From JBGTIS01 sp041745535 (GTDB lineage Bacteria; Bacteroidota; Bacteroidia; Cytophagales; Cyclobacteriaceae), in assembly GCA_041745535.1 (NCBI GenBank), contig JBGTIS010000315.1:1-58686 (forward strand): 58,686 bases of DNA. The letters run 5' to 3'. The notes beneath the pieces are model-generated. The model did no database searches, was not told where the DNA came from, and was given only the letters and a program-made list of their open reading frames with translations. Both the position numbers and the translations under genes were made by a program. Shown piece after piece: positions 17,750 to 25,733 of this stretch. Numbering within the stretch: the first letter of the stretch is position 1; each line of letters opens with the position of its first letter.

Positions 17750-18217
17750 ATGAGTAAAAATTTAGAAATTGATAACATTGATTTGAAAATTCTTGCCCTT
17801 CTTTCGGAGGATGCTAAGACACCTTACACAGAAATTGCCAAAAAGGTCTATGTTTCTGGTGGTACTGTCCATGTTCGAATGCGTAAAATGGAGGAAATGG
17901 GGATCGTGAGAGGTACTACGCTGAATATGGATTATTCCAAACTTGGTTACGATATTACAGCTTTTTTAGGAATTTATCTGGAGAAAAACTCAATGTACGA
18001 TGAAGTAGCTAATGAGCTCAAAAAAGTTCCGGAAGTTGTAAAGATCCACTATACCACCGGCAACTACAGTATATTTGTAAAAATCCATTGTAAAGATACC
18101 AAACACCTGAGAGAAGTACTACACGACAAAATCCAGAAAATTGATGGTATTGTTCGGACGGAAACCCTGATTTCTTTAGAAGAAACCCTGAATCGTCATA
18201 TTCAGCTAGGCGATTAA
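17750..18217 (+). CDS. Lrp/AsnC-family transcriptional regulator
   Basis: A 155-residue regulator. The N-terminal winged HTH is at about 8-60 (NIDLKILALLSEDAKTPYTE, IAKKVYVSGGTVHVRMRKME). A RAM ligand-binding domain is at about 75-145 (DITAFLGIYLEKNS, VVKIHYTTGNYSIFVKIHCK). Such proteins sense amino acids and regulate metabolism. It lies upstream of sufB on the same strand, 160 bp away with a palindrome between, so it is probably a separate unit. A role in suf control is possible but not shown. Confidence 0.93.
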   Translation: MSKNLEIDNIDLKILALLSEDAKTPYTEIAKKVYVSGGTVHVRMRKMEEMGIVRGTTLNMDYSKLGYDITAFLGIYLEKNSMYDEVANELKKVPEVVKIHYTTGNYSIFVKIHCKDTKHLREVLHDKIQKIDGIVRTETLISLEETLNRHIQLGD

Positions 18218-18321
18218 AATTAATGCTGATTTTCTGTAACCGCGCTTTTTTTACTCCGTTAGCCTAGTTGTTAAGCATTATTTAGAATTTTTCTAAAAAA
18301 AGGTTATTAATTGGAACATTT

Positions 18322-18343
18322 AATTACAACATATGTTGTAATT
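18322..18343. promoter_or_regulatory. 22-bp perfect palindrome, likely operator of the suf operon
   Basis: The sequence reads AATTACAACAT and then its exact reverse complement, ending 33 bp before the sufB ATG. A perfect 22-bp dyad is very unlikely by chance and its position fits a promoter operator. The binding protein is unknown. Neither an Rrf2/IscR-type gene nor a SufR gene lies next to the operon in this window, so the adjacent Lrp protein or a distal regulator are candidates. Confidence 0.7.
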
Positions 18344-18376
18344 TTACAGTTAATAACGGTTGATCATTAATAATTT

Positions 18377-19822
18377 ATGAGCAAAGACAATCAAATATTA
18401 GAGGAATTTACAAATTCGGAGTACAAATATGGATTTGAATCGAAAATTGAATCGGATTCAGCCCCTAAAGGCTTGAACGAGGACATTGTGCGGTTTATTT
18501 CCAATAAAAAGGAAGAACCGGAATGGTTGCTCGAATGGCGCTTAAAAGCCTATCGGCACTGGCTTACCATGAAAGAACCGGAGTGGGCCAATATTAAATT
18601 CCCTTCTATCGATTATCAGGATGTTATTTATTATGCCGCTCCGAAGCAAAAAATAAAGCCCAATAGCCTGGATGAAATTGATCCTGAATTAAGAAATACT
18701 TTTGAAAAACTGGGTATTTCTCTTCAGGAACAAAAGCGGTTAACTGGTGTAGCCGTTGATGCTGTGCTCGATAGTGTATCCGTAGCAACCACCTTCAAAG
18801 AAAAGCTGGGAGATTTGGGAATTATCTTCTGTTCGTTTAGTGAAGCCGTACACAAACATCCTGAACTGATAAAAAAATACATGGGTTCAGTAGTACCTGC
18901 CAACGATAATTACTTCGCGGCGCTTAATTCTGCCGTATTTAGTGATGGATCGTTTTGCTACATTCCCAAAGGCGTTCGGTGCCCGATGGAGTTATCTACG
19001 TACTTTAGAATTAACGCGGCCAATACCGGTCAGTTTGAAAGAACACTCATTGTGGCCGAAGAAGGCTCTTATGTGAGTTATCTGGAAGGTTGCACGGCTC
19101 CGATGCGCGACGAAAATCAGTTGCACGCCGCTGTGGTTGAATTGTATGCCGCCAAAGATGCGGAAATTAAATACTCTACCGTACAAAACTGGTATCCGGG
19201 CAATAAACAAGGAAAAGGTGGTATCTACAATTTCGTTACCAAACGAGGCATTTGCGCCGGCGACCATTCTAAAATTTCCTGGACACAGGTAGAAACCGGT
19301 TCGGCGATTACCTGGAAGTACCCGAGCTGTATATTAAAAGGCAATTATTCGGTAGGGGAATTTTATTCTGTAGCCGTAACCAATAATTTCCAGCAGGCCG
19401 ATACCGGAACAAAAATGATTCATATTGGCAAAAACACCCGAAGCAGAATCGTTTCAAAAGGAGTTTCAGCGGGAAAAAGCCAAAACAGCTACCGCGGACT
19501 CGTAAAAGTGATGAAAAGGGCGGAAAATGCCCGCAACTTCTCTCAGTGCGACTCGCTGCTGATGGGCGACAAGTGCGGCGCGCATACTTTCCCTTACATA
19601 GAATCGGACAATAAAACTGCTCAGATTGAACATGAGGCTACTACTTCTAAAATCGGGGAAGATCAGATATTCTACTGTAACCAACGTGGTATTGACGATG
19701 AAAATGCCATTGCGCTTATTGTAAATGGCTATTGCAAGGAAGTACTCAGTCAGTTACCCATGGAATTTGCCGTAGAAGCGCAAAAGCTGCTGGCCATTAC
19801 ACTGGAAGGTAGCGTAGGATAA
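18377..19822 (+). CDS. sufB: Fe-S cluster assembly protein SufB
   Basis: A 481-residue member of the SufBCD scaffold, on which iron-sulfur clusters are assembled in the cytosol. Family marks are SYVSYLEGCTAPMRDENQLH, AEIKYSTVQNWYPGN, CAGDHSKISWTQVETGSAIT and the C-terminal QCDSLLMGDKCGAHTFPYIE. Length is normal. It is the first gene of sufBCDSE, preceded by a 22-bp palindrome. A 93-bp gap with a hairpin separates it from sufC. Confidence 0.98.
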   Translation: MSKDNQILEEFTNSEYKYGFESKIESDSAPKGLNEDIVRFISNKKEEPEWLLEWRLKAYRHWLTMKEPEWANIKFPSIDYQDVIYYAAPKQKIKPNSLDEIDPELRNTFEKLGISLQEQKRLTGVAVDAVLDSVSVATTFKEKLGDLGIIFCSFSEAVHKHPELIKKYMGSVVPANDNYFAALNSAVFSDGSFCYIPKGVRCPMELSTYFRINAANTGQFERTLIVAEEGSYVSYLEGCTAPMRDENQLHAAVVELYAAKDAEIKYSTVQNWYPGNKQGKGGIYNFVTKRGICAGDHSKISWTQVETGSAITWKYPSCILKGNYSVGEFYSVAVTNNFQQADTGTKMIHIGKNTRSRIVSKGVSAGKSQNSYRGLVKVMKRAENARNFSQCDSLLMGDKCGAHTFPYIESDNKTAQIEHEATTSKIGEDQIFYCNQRGIDDENAIALIVNGYCKEVLSQLPMEFAVEAQKLLAITLEGSVG

Positions 19823-19858
19823 AAAACCCCCTAATATTATTTGAAAAACAACTGGGAG

Positions 19859-19880
19859 ATCAGAAGTATCCGCTTCTGAT
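19859..19880 (+). other. Intercistronic hairpin between sufB and sufC
   Basis: ATCAGAAG and CTTCTGAT form a perfect 8-bp stem with a 6-nt loop in the 93-bp gap between sufB and sufC. No clean T run follows. It may be an mRNA processing or stability element, or a weak attenuator that sets SufB/SufC ratios. Confidence 0.45.
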
Positions 19881-19915
19881 TTCTGGTTTATAATAACTAC
19901 AAACATTGCTATATT

Positions 19916-20659
19916 ATGCTAATTATAAAAGATTTAAAAGCCAGTATTGAAGGAAAGGAAATATTAAAAGGAATTAACCTTACTGTTAAGCCAGGAGAAA
20001 TACATGCTATTATGGGGCCCAATGGCTCCGGAAAAAGCACCCTGGCCTCCGTACTTGCCGGGAGAGAAGAATATGAAATAACAAGCGGTAGTGTAGAATA
20101 TTTAGGGAACGATTTATTAGCGTTAAGTCCGGAAGACCGGGCACGTGAAGGTATATTCCTGGCTTTTCAGTATCCGGTAGAAATTCCGGGGGTAAGTACC
20201 ACCAATTTCCTGAAAACCGCTATTAACGAAATCAGAAAACATAAAGGTCAGGATGCACTCGATGCTGTTTCTTTTCTTTCTCTAATGAAAGAAAAAATGA
20301 AACTGGTTGAAATTGATCAATCTTTGATGAGCCGGTCGCTGAATGAAAATTTTTCGGGCGGAGAGAAAAAGAGAAATGAGATCTTCCAGATGGCGATGCT
20401 GGAGCCTAAACTTTCTATTCTGGATGAAACTGATTCAGGATTGGATATTGATGCCCTGAAAGTAGTTTCCAATGGCGTTAATAAACTGAAAACCAAAGAG
20501 AATGCAACCATTGTGGTAACGCATTATCAGCGATTGCTCAATTATATTGTCCCCGATTTTGTGCATGTATTGTACAATGGCAAAATTGTGAAATCTGGCA
20601 CCAAAGAACTGGCATTGGAACTGGAAGAAAAAGGTTACGACTGGATCAAAGCCGCGTAA
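19916..20659 (+). CDS. sufC: Fe-S cluster assembly ATPase SufC
   Basis: A 247-residue ABC-type ATPase of the SufBC2D complex. The Walker A is GPNGSGKST near residue 34, the signature is FSGGEKKRNE near 145, and the Walker B is LSILDETDSGLD near 165, followed by the H-loop VVTHYQRLL. No membrane domain is present, as expected for SufC. It lies between sufB and sufD in the order sufB-C-D-S-E. Confidence 0.98.
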   Translation: MLIIKDLKASIEGKEILKGINLTVKPGEIHAIMGPNGSGKSTLASVLAGREEYEITSGSVEYLGNDLLALSPEDRAREGIFLAFQYPVEIPGVSTTNFLKTAINEIRKHKGQDALDAVSFLSLMKEKMKLVEIDQSLMSRSLNENFSGGEKKRNEIFQMAMLEPKLSILDETDSGLDIDALKVVSNGVNKLKTKENATIVVTHYQRLLNYIVPDFVHVLYNGKIVKSGTKELALELEEKGYDWIKAA

Positions 20660-20701
20660 TTAACCTTTTTTTTCAATTGTATAAATGCCTTTTATCCCGC
20701 A

Positions 20702-22105
20702 ATGGGATCGATTACCGACCTTTTGCACAAAAAATATCTTATTCCCATGAAACAAGTAATCGATAAACCTTCGCGGAAAAAGCCTGCTGAGAAGCTGAAA
20801 GAAGCTCTAATCAGTAATTTTGATCAATCGCAGCAGGCACAGGGGAATTTGCTGACTGTGAAGCAAAATGCCCTGAAGCAATTTGAATTGTTAGGTTTTC
20901 CTTCTCTTAAAAATGAAGAATATAAATATACGCCTATTGCACGCGCTTTGGAAAAAAGCTTTACAGAAGAAGAAATACTAACCAGCAATACAACACCAAT
21001 TACCCTGACGGCAGCTCAGTTAAAAGATATATTGCCACAAAAGATTGAAGCCAATGTGCTGGTTTTTGTTAATGGCCGGTATACCGAAAGTTTATCTAAG
21101 CTAATCAGTCCGAAAGAGGAAATTGTGATAGAAGAGTTTTCAAAAGCCTGTGAAACGCATGCGCCCCTGTTTGAAAAGCATTTCGCGCAATATGCCAGTA
21201 TTGAAACAGACGGATTTACGGCCATGAATACTGCTTTTGCCCAGCAGGGGGTTTTTATTCATGTGCCCAAAGGTAAAGCGGTAGAAAAACCTGTAATGCT
21301 CTATTTTATTTCTGATACCACCCATGGAAAAACCTTCACCAACCTGAGAAATCTGTTTGTGATTGGCGAAAATAGTCAGGTTAAAATTTCGGAATCTTTC
21401 TACACGTTTGGTAAAGAAATCAGCTATACCAACGCTGTTACTGAAATTATGGCAGACCAGCAGGCGATTTTCTCCTATTATAAAATTGAAAGCGAAAGCG
21501 ATCTCGCCTTGCACACAGGAACTACCCAGATCTATCAGAAAAGAAATTCTATTTCCAACTGTACCACGGTTACCCTCAGCGGTGATATCATCCGGAATAA
21601 CCTGAATATTTCACTGGATGATGAATACTGCGAAGCCAACATGTTTGGTTTGTCCTTATTAGAAGGCAATCACCATGTGGATAACCACACCATTGCCGAC
21701 CACCGCAAACCGCGTTCGTTAAGCAACGAATTGTACAAAAATGTACTGGATGGCAGTTCTAAAGGAGTGTTCAACGGTAAAATTTATGTTCGCCCCGATG
21801 CACAAAAAACCAATGCATTCCAATCGAATATGAATATTCTGTTAACCGACGAGGCATCTATCAAAACCAAACCCCAGTTGGAAATTTGGGCTGATGATGT
21901 AAAATGCTCACACGGCGCCACCACCGGACAGATAGACAATGAACAACTTTTTTATCTGCGTACTCGTGGACTCAGTGAAGAAGACGCACGTGCGCTGTTA
22001 TTATATGCTTTCGCTTTGGAAGTACTGGAAAACATTAAAATAAAAGAACTGCGTGAGCAGCTGGATAAAATTGTAGCAGCCCGATTACACAAAAATTTTG
22101 AATAG
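20702..22105 (+). CDS. sufD: Fe-S cluster assembly protein SufD
   Basis: The 467-residue frame carries the SufB/SufD fold. Marks are FPSLKNEEYKYTPIARALEK near the N-terminus, then the core with SNCTTVTLSGDIIRNNLNIS, GLSLLEGNHHVDNHT and the C-terminal CSHGATTGQIDNEQLFYLR, which includes the conserved His. The first 15 codons may not be translated; an in-frame ATG at 20747 (MKQVIDKPS) gives a more usual length. It ends 7 bp before the sufS ATG. Confidence 0.96.
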   Translation: MGSITDLLHKKYLIPMKQVIDKPSRKKPAEKLKEALISNFDQSQQAQGNLLTVKQNALKQFELLGFPSLKNEEYKYTPIARALEKSFTEEEILTSNTTPITLTAAQLKDILPQKIEANVLVFVNGRYTESLSKLISPKEEIVIEEFSKACETHAPLFEKHFAQYASIETDGFTAMNTAFAQQGVFIHVPKGKAVEKPVMLYFISDTTHGKTFTNLRNLFVIGENSQVKISESFYTFGKEISYTNAVTEIMADQQAIFSYYKIESESDLALHTGTTQIYQKRNSISNCTTVTLSGDIIRNNLNISLDDEYCEANMFGLSLLEGNHHVDNHTIADHRKPRSLSNELYKNVLDGSSKGVFNGKIYVRPDAQKTNAFQSNMNILLTDEASIKTKPQLEIWADDVKCSHGATTGQIDNEQLFYLRTRGLSEEDARALLLYAFALEVLENIKIKELREQLDKIVAARLHKNFE

Positions 22106-22112
22106 AACCATT

Positions 22113-23378
22113 ATGGAAAGTGCCACAAAAAATTTTGAAGCCTCTCCCAAAAATCAAACTGTTAACTGGGAAGCATTAAGAGACGAATTTCCCGTTTTGC
22201 GCCAGAAAGTAAACGGCAAACCTCTGATTTACCTTGATAATGCGGCTACCACCCAAAAGCCGAAATCGGTACTGGATGCCCTTAACCATTATTATAGAAC
22301 CGATAATGCCAACATTCATCGGGGCATTCATACATTAGCGGAAAGGGCTACCCGCGATTTTGAAGACACCCGAAAGGCCATTAGAAGCTTTATCAACGCA
22401 AAGGAAGCAGAAGAGGTAATTTTTACAAAAGGAACCACAGAAGGCATTAACCTGGTGGCTTCTTCTTATGGCAGAACTTTTATTGGAAAAGATGATGAAA
22501 TTATTATCACTTCTATGGAACATCATTCCAATATTGTTCCCTGGCAGCTACTTTGTGAAGAAAAAGGCGCACGGCTGAAAGTAATTCCTATCAATGAAGA
22601 TGGGGAAATTCTGCTGGATGCGTTTAAAAATCTGCTTAGCGAAAAAACCAAACTGGTAAGCATCGTGCATGTTTCAAACTCGTTAGGCACAGTGAATCCG
22701 GTAAAAGAAGTAATTGATCAGGCTCACAAAACCGGTGCTGTTGTACTGGTAGATGGCGCTCAGGCAGCCGCCCATCTGGATTTGGATGTGCAGGCATTGG
22801 ACTGCGATTTTTACGTATTTTCCGCTCATAAAATGTTTGGCCCTACCGGTGTGGGTGCGTTGTATGGCAAAAGAGAATTACTGGATAAAATGCCCCCTTA
22901 TCAGGGTGGCGGCGAAATGATCAAAAATGTATCGTTTGAAAAAACTACTTTCAACGATATTCCCTATAAATTTGAGGCGGGCACACCCAATATCGGTGAT
23001 GTAATCGCATTTAAAGAGGCGCTAACGTTTATCAACCGGTTAGGAAAAGAAAACATCCGCGCCCACGAGGAAGAATTACTGGCCTATGGGCATGAACAGC
23101 TGGCCACAATTCCGGGCATCAGAATTATTGGCAATGCCCGGCATAAAATGAATGTAATTGCTTTTGTAATTGAAGGCATTTTTCATTTCGATATCGGCCA
23201 GCTTTTAGACACAAAAGGAATTGCTGTGAGAACCGGTCACCACTGTACACAACCTTTGATGGAAATTTATGGCATCGAAGGAACAGTTAGGGCCTCTTTT
23301 TCTGTTTATAATACCAAGGAAGAAATAGATTTTCTGACCGAAAGTTTACGAAAACTTGTAAAAATGATGAGAAAATAA
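22113..23378 (+). CDS. sufS: Cysteine desulfurase SufS
   Basis: A type II PLP-dependent cysteine desulfurase that supplies persulfide to SufE and SufBCD. I use the ATG at 22113 (421 residues); the frame also opens upstream at a TTG. Marks are IYLDNAATTQKPKSV, the PLP lysine in FSAHKMFGPTG (K240 from this start), and the short type II active loop RTGHHCTQPLME with catalytic C378. It follows sufD by 7 bp and precedes sufE by 3 bp. Confidence 0.97.
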   Translation: MESATKNFEASPKNQTVNWEALRDEFPVLRQKVNGKPLIYLDNAATTQKPKSVLDALNHYYRTDNANIHRGIHTLAERATRDFEDTRKAIRSFINAKEAEEVIFTKGTTEGINLVASSYGRTFIGKDDEIIITSMEHHSNIVPWQLLCEEKGARLKVIPINEDGEILLDAFKNLLSEKTKLVSIVHVSNSLGTVNPVKEVIDQAHKTGAVVLVDGAQAAAHLDLDVQALDCDFYVFSAHKMFGPTGVGALYGKRELLDKMPPYQGGGEMIKNVSFEKTTFNDIPYKFEAGTPNIGDVIAFKEALTFINRLGKENIRAHEEELLAYGHEQLATIPGIRIIGNARHKMNVIAFVIEGIFHFDIGQLLDTKGIAVRTGHHCTQPLMEIYGIEGTVRASFSVYNTKEEIDFLTESLRKLVKMMRK

Positions 23379-23381
23379 TTC

Positions 23382-23834
23382 ATGCGACAATCAATTAATC
23401 AAATTCAGGATGAAATTATTGATGAATTTTCTATGCTGGAAGGCGATCGCGAAATGGCCACCTATTATGTGATGGAACTGGGCGAAAAGCTTCCCCCGCT
23501 TGACGAAAAATTTCAAACTGAGGAACATATTGTAAAAGGTTGCCAATCGAAAGTGTGGGTGGTGCCTGAATTAAAAGAAAATGGAACAGTAACTTTTATG
23601 GGCGACAGTAATTCGGCCATTACCAAAGGCCTGGTAAGTTTGCTAATCCGTATTTTTAACAACCAGATGGCCAGTGATATCCTGAATGCTGATCTGTATT
23701 TTATCAATAAAATTGGCATGGATCGTTTTATTGGCACACAACGATCGAATGGTTTTGCTGCCATGATCAAGCAGATGAAGCTTTTCGCCCAGGTGTATCA
23801 GCAACAGCTGATCGCAGCCAAACAGGCTAACTAA
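23382..23834 (+). CDS. sufE: Sulfur acceptor protein SufE
   Basis: A 150-residue SufE that accepts persulfide from SufS on a conserved Cys. Here that residue is C54 in IVKGCQSKVWV. The rest of the fold is visible (INQIQDEIIDEFSML, ADLYFINKIGMDRFIGTQRS). It starts 3 bp after sufS, the typical SufSE pairing. Confidence 0.97.
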   Translation: MRQSINQIQDEIIDEFSMLEGDREMATYYVMELGEKLPPLDEKFQTEEHIVKGCQSKVWVVPELKENGTVTFMGDSNSAITKGLVSLLIRIFNNQMASDILNADLYFINKIGMDRFIGTQRSNGFAAMIKQMKLFAQVYQQQLIAAKQAN

Positions 23835-23854
23835 CGATTTTAACAATTAAAAAT

Positions 23855-24178
23855 ATGAGCGATTCCCAACCTACAGAAAGTTTGAGGGATAAAATAATCG
23901 GTGCCATTAAAACGGTTTACGATCCTGAAATTCCCGTCGATGTTTACGAATTAGGGCTGATTTATGAAGTCAGTGTGTATCCGGTAAACAATGTATATGT
24001 GTTAATGACGCTGACATCACCCGCATGCCCTTCGGCGGAAGCAATACCTGAAGAGGTAGAAGCGAAGATAAAAGCCATTGAAGAGGTAAATGATGTAAAA
24101 GTAGAGCTTACTTTTGATCCGCCTTTTACCCAGGATATGATGTCGGAAGCGGCCAAACTGGAACTTGGTTTTTTGTAA
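23855..24178 (+). CDS. MIP18/DUF59-family SUF assembly protein (SufT-like)
   Basis: A 107-residue DUF59 protein. It shows IKTVYDPEIPVDVYELGLIY, TSPACPSAEAIP with the conserved Cys, and LTFDPPFTQDMMSEAAK. Members of this family in suf operons help Fe-S maturation. It starts 20 bp after sufE, within the operon. The name SufT is commonly used for such genes, but the exact role in Bacteroidota is not settled. Confidence 0.92.
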   Translation: MSDSQPTESLRDKIIGAIKTVYDPEIPVDVYELGLIYEVSVYPVNNVYVLMTLTSPACPSAEAIPEEVEAKIKAIEEVNDVKVELTFDPPFTQDMMSEAAKLELGFL

Positions 24179-24258
24179 CTCTATCTTATAAGTTACGTTA
24201 CGATATTCATTTAAGTATAAGTATTTAAAATTAACAATTCATCAAACTCAATTATATT

Positions 24259-24675
24259 ATGTATCCCGAACATTTAGTAGCCCCGATGCGGACTGATTTA
24301 ACCACCGCCGGATTTCATGAATTTAAAACAGCGGAAGAAGTGGAAAACCACCTCAAAAATCAGAAAGGAACTTCTTTACTGGTATTCAATTCTGTGTGTG
24401 GTTGTGCTGCGGGAGCGGCCCGCCCTGGTGTAAAATTAGCCTTAAGTCAAACCAACAAAAAACCTGATTATCTCGCGACTGTATTCGCTGGCGTGGACAA
24501 AGAAGCTGTAGACAAAGCAAGAGAATATACACTTCCTTATCCTCCCTCTTCTCCTTCTATTGCTTTGTTCAAAGATGGTGAACTTATTCATTTCGTAGAA
24601 AGGCACCATATTGAAGGAAGACCGGCAGAAATGATTGCCCGGCATCTATTAGGCGTTTTTGAAGAGTATTGTTAG
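24259..24675 (+). CDS. BrxA/BrxB-family bacilliredoxin
   Basis: A 138-residue thioredoxin-fold protein with the CGC motif (NSVCGCAAGAARPG; C47 and C49) characteristic of bacilliredoxins YphP and YqiW. The family removes bacillithiol from mixed disulfides. Some Bacteroidota make bacillithiol, so this fits, but no bsh gene is in the window. It lies 80 bp after the DUF59 gene and has its own terminator, so it may be the last gene of the suf operon, joining sulfur assembly with thiol repair. Confidence 0.9.
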   Translation: MYPEHLVAPMRTDLTTAGFHEFKTAEEVENHLKNQKGTSLLVFNSVCGCAAGAARPGVKLALSQTNKKPDYLATVFAGVDKEAVDKAREYTLPYPPSSPSIALFKDGELIHFVERHHIEGRPAEMIARHLLGVFEEYC

Positions 24676-24698
24676 ATAATAACAAAATTTATTTATGT

Positions 24699-24728
24699 AG
24701 GAAAGGAGGTCAGAAGCTTCCTTTTTTT
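24699..24728 (+). terminator. Terminator of the suf/bacilliredoxin unit
   Basis: A GC-containing hairpin (AAGGAGG region with CTTCCTT) followed by a run of seven T about 25-30 bp past the bacilliredoxin stop. Confidence 0.6.
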
Positions 24729-24859
24729 ATGTCATATCGCTGACAATTAAGTGTTATAATAATCGCTTATTTGCAAGATCCGGATACCCTGGAAATTTTT
24801 GGAGCTACCTCTGTTAAACTCTTACCAATGCAAAATCAATAACAGAAGCATCTCCGGTG

Positions 24860-25696
24860 TTATTCTCCCTCTCCTACCACAATCATTTGTTTCTCAACTG
24901 CTGACACCTGAAACAATCCCAAGCCAAGTCCATTGCTGCTTTTGATATTGGTACGAGGATTGGTGGGAGATGGGCCAAACATGCCTCCATCGCCATTCAC
25001 CACATTGTTTAAGTCGTTGTAGTACAGGTAAGCATCTCGCGACAATCGATACATTTCAAACCGGCCTGTATCACCCTGCCGATAATATGCCGGTGCTTCC
25101 AGGCCATAAATAAATTCTCCAATTAGTTCGTCATCGGCGAAAAAGATGCCATTAGAATCAAAATTCTGAATAGAATCGTTTCTGTAGAATTTAAAAAGAT
25201 AAAAATCTTTGGTAGCCTGCGGTTCTTTTCCATAAATTTTCAGGCTATAAAATAATCCGGGTTCCTCCGGGTCCTTTTCTTCCTTTTCGTCAATACTCCA
25301 GATAAGGCTATCCACTATTGGAGGCATAAAATACATTTTATCAGAAGCCGTAAACGTTTCCCCATTATTGAGCGTAACATTCAGGTTATAGGTTCTTTCG
25401 GGTTCTCCCTCAAACTCCGCGAAATAATAGCCTGGTTTCTCAGAAGTTTCCTGGAAAAAATATTCATTACCGGCATCATCCGAAACTACCACATCCGCTC
25501 CGCTTACGCCCGGAATAGTATCTGAATTATAAAAACCTACGCTGGTGGTTATTTTGATATACTGCTGCGTGAGTTCATCGGTGATTAGCCCATCAATTAC
25601 ATACCTGGTAGGCGTTTGCCTCAGATCCAGATCAATGGTTTCGGTACACCCATATAATCCTGCAACGGCGAATATAATTATCATTAAGTTTTTCAT
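24860..25696 (-). CDS. DUF4249 lipoprotein
   Basis: A 278-residue lipoprotein with lipobox C17 (AVAGLYGC). It has the DUF4249 layout: TETIDLDLRQTPTRYVIDGL, QQYIKITTSVGFYNSD, then a beta-sandwich with GADVVVSDDAGNEYFF. DUF4249 genes are nearly always downstream of a TonB receptor in Bacteroidota, as here with a 37-bp gap. They are probably surface lipoproteins that assist the receptor. The ligand is unknown. Confidence 0.9.
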   Translation of the reverse strand: MKNLMIIIFAVAGLYGCTETIDLDLRQTPTRYVIDGLITDELTQQYIKITTSVGFYNSDTIPGVSGADVVVSDDAGNEYFFQETSEKPGYYFAEFEGEPERTYNLNVTLNNGETFTASDKMYFMPPIVDSLIWSIDEKEEKDPEEPGLFYSLKIYGKEPQATKDFYLFKFYRNDSIQNFDSNGIFFADDELIGEFIYGLEAPAYYRQGDTGRFEMYRLSRDAYLYYNDLNNVVNGDGGMFGPSPTNPRTNIKSSNGLGLGLFQVSAVEKQMIVVGEGE

Positions 25697-25733
25697 TTTT
25701 CTAAAAGTCTATATTAAGATTTTACAATACCTC

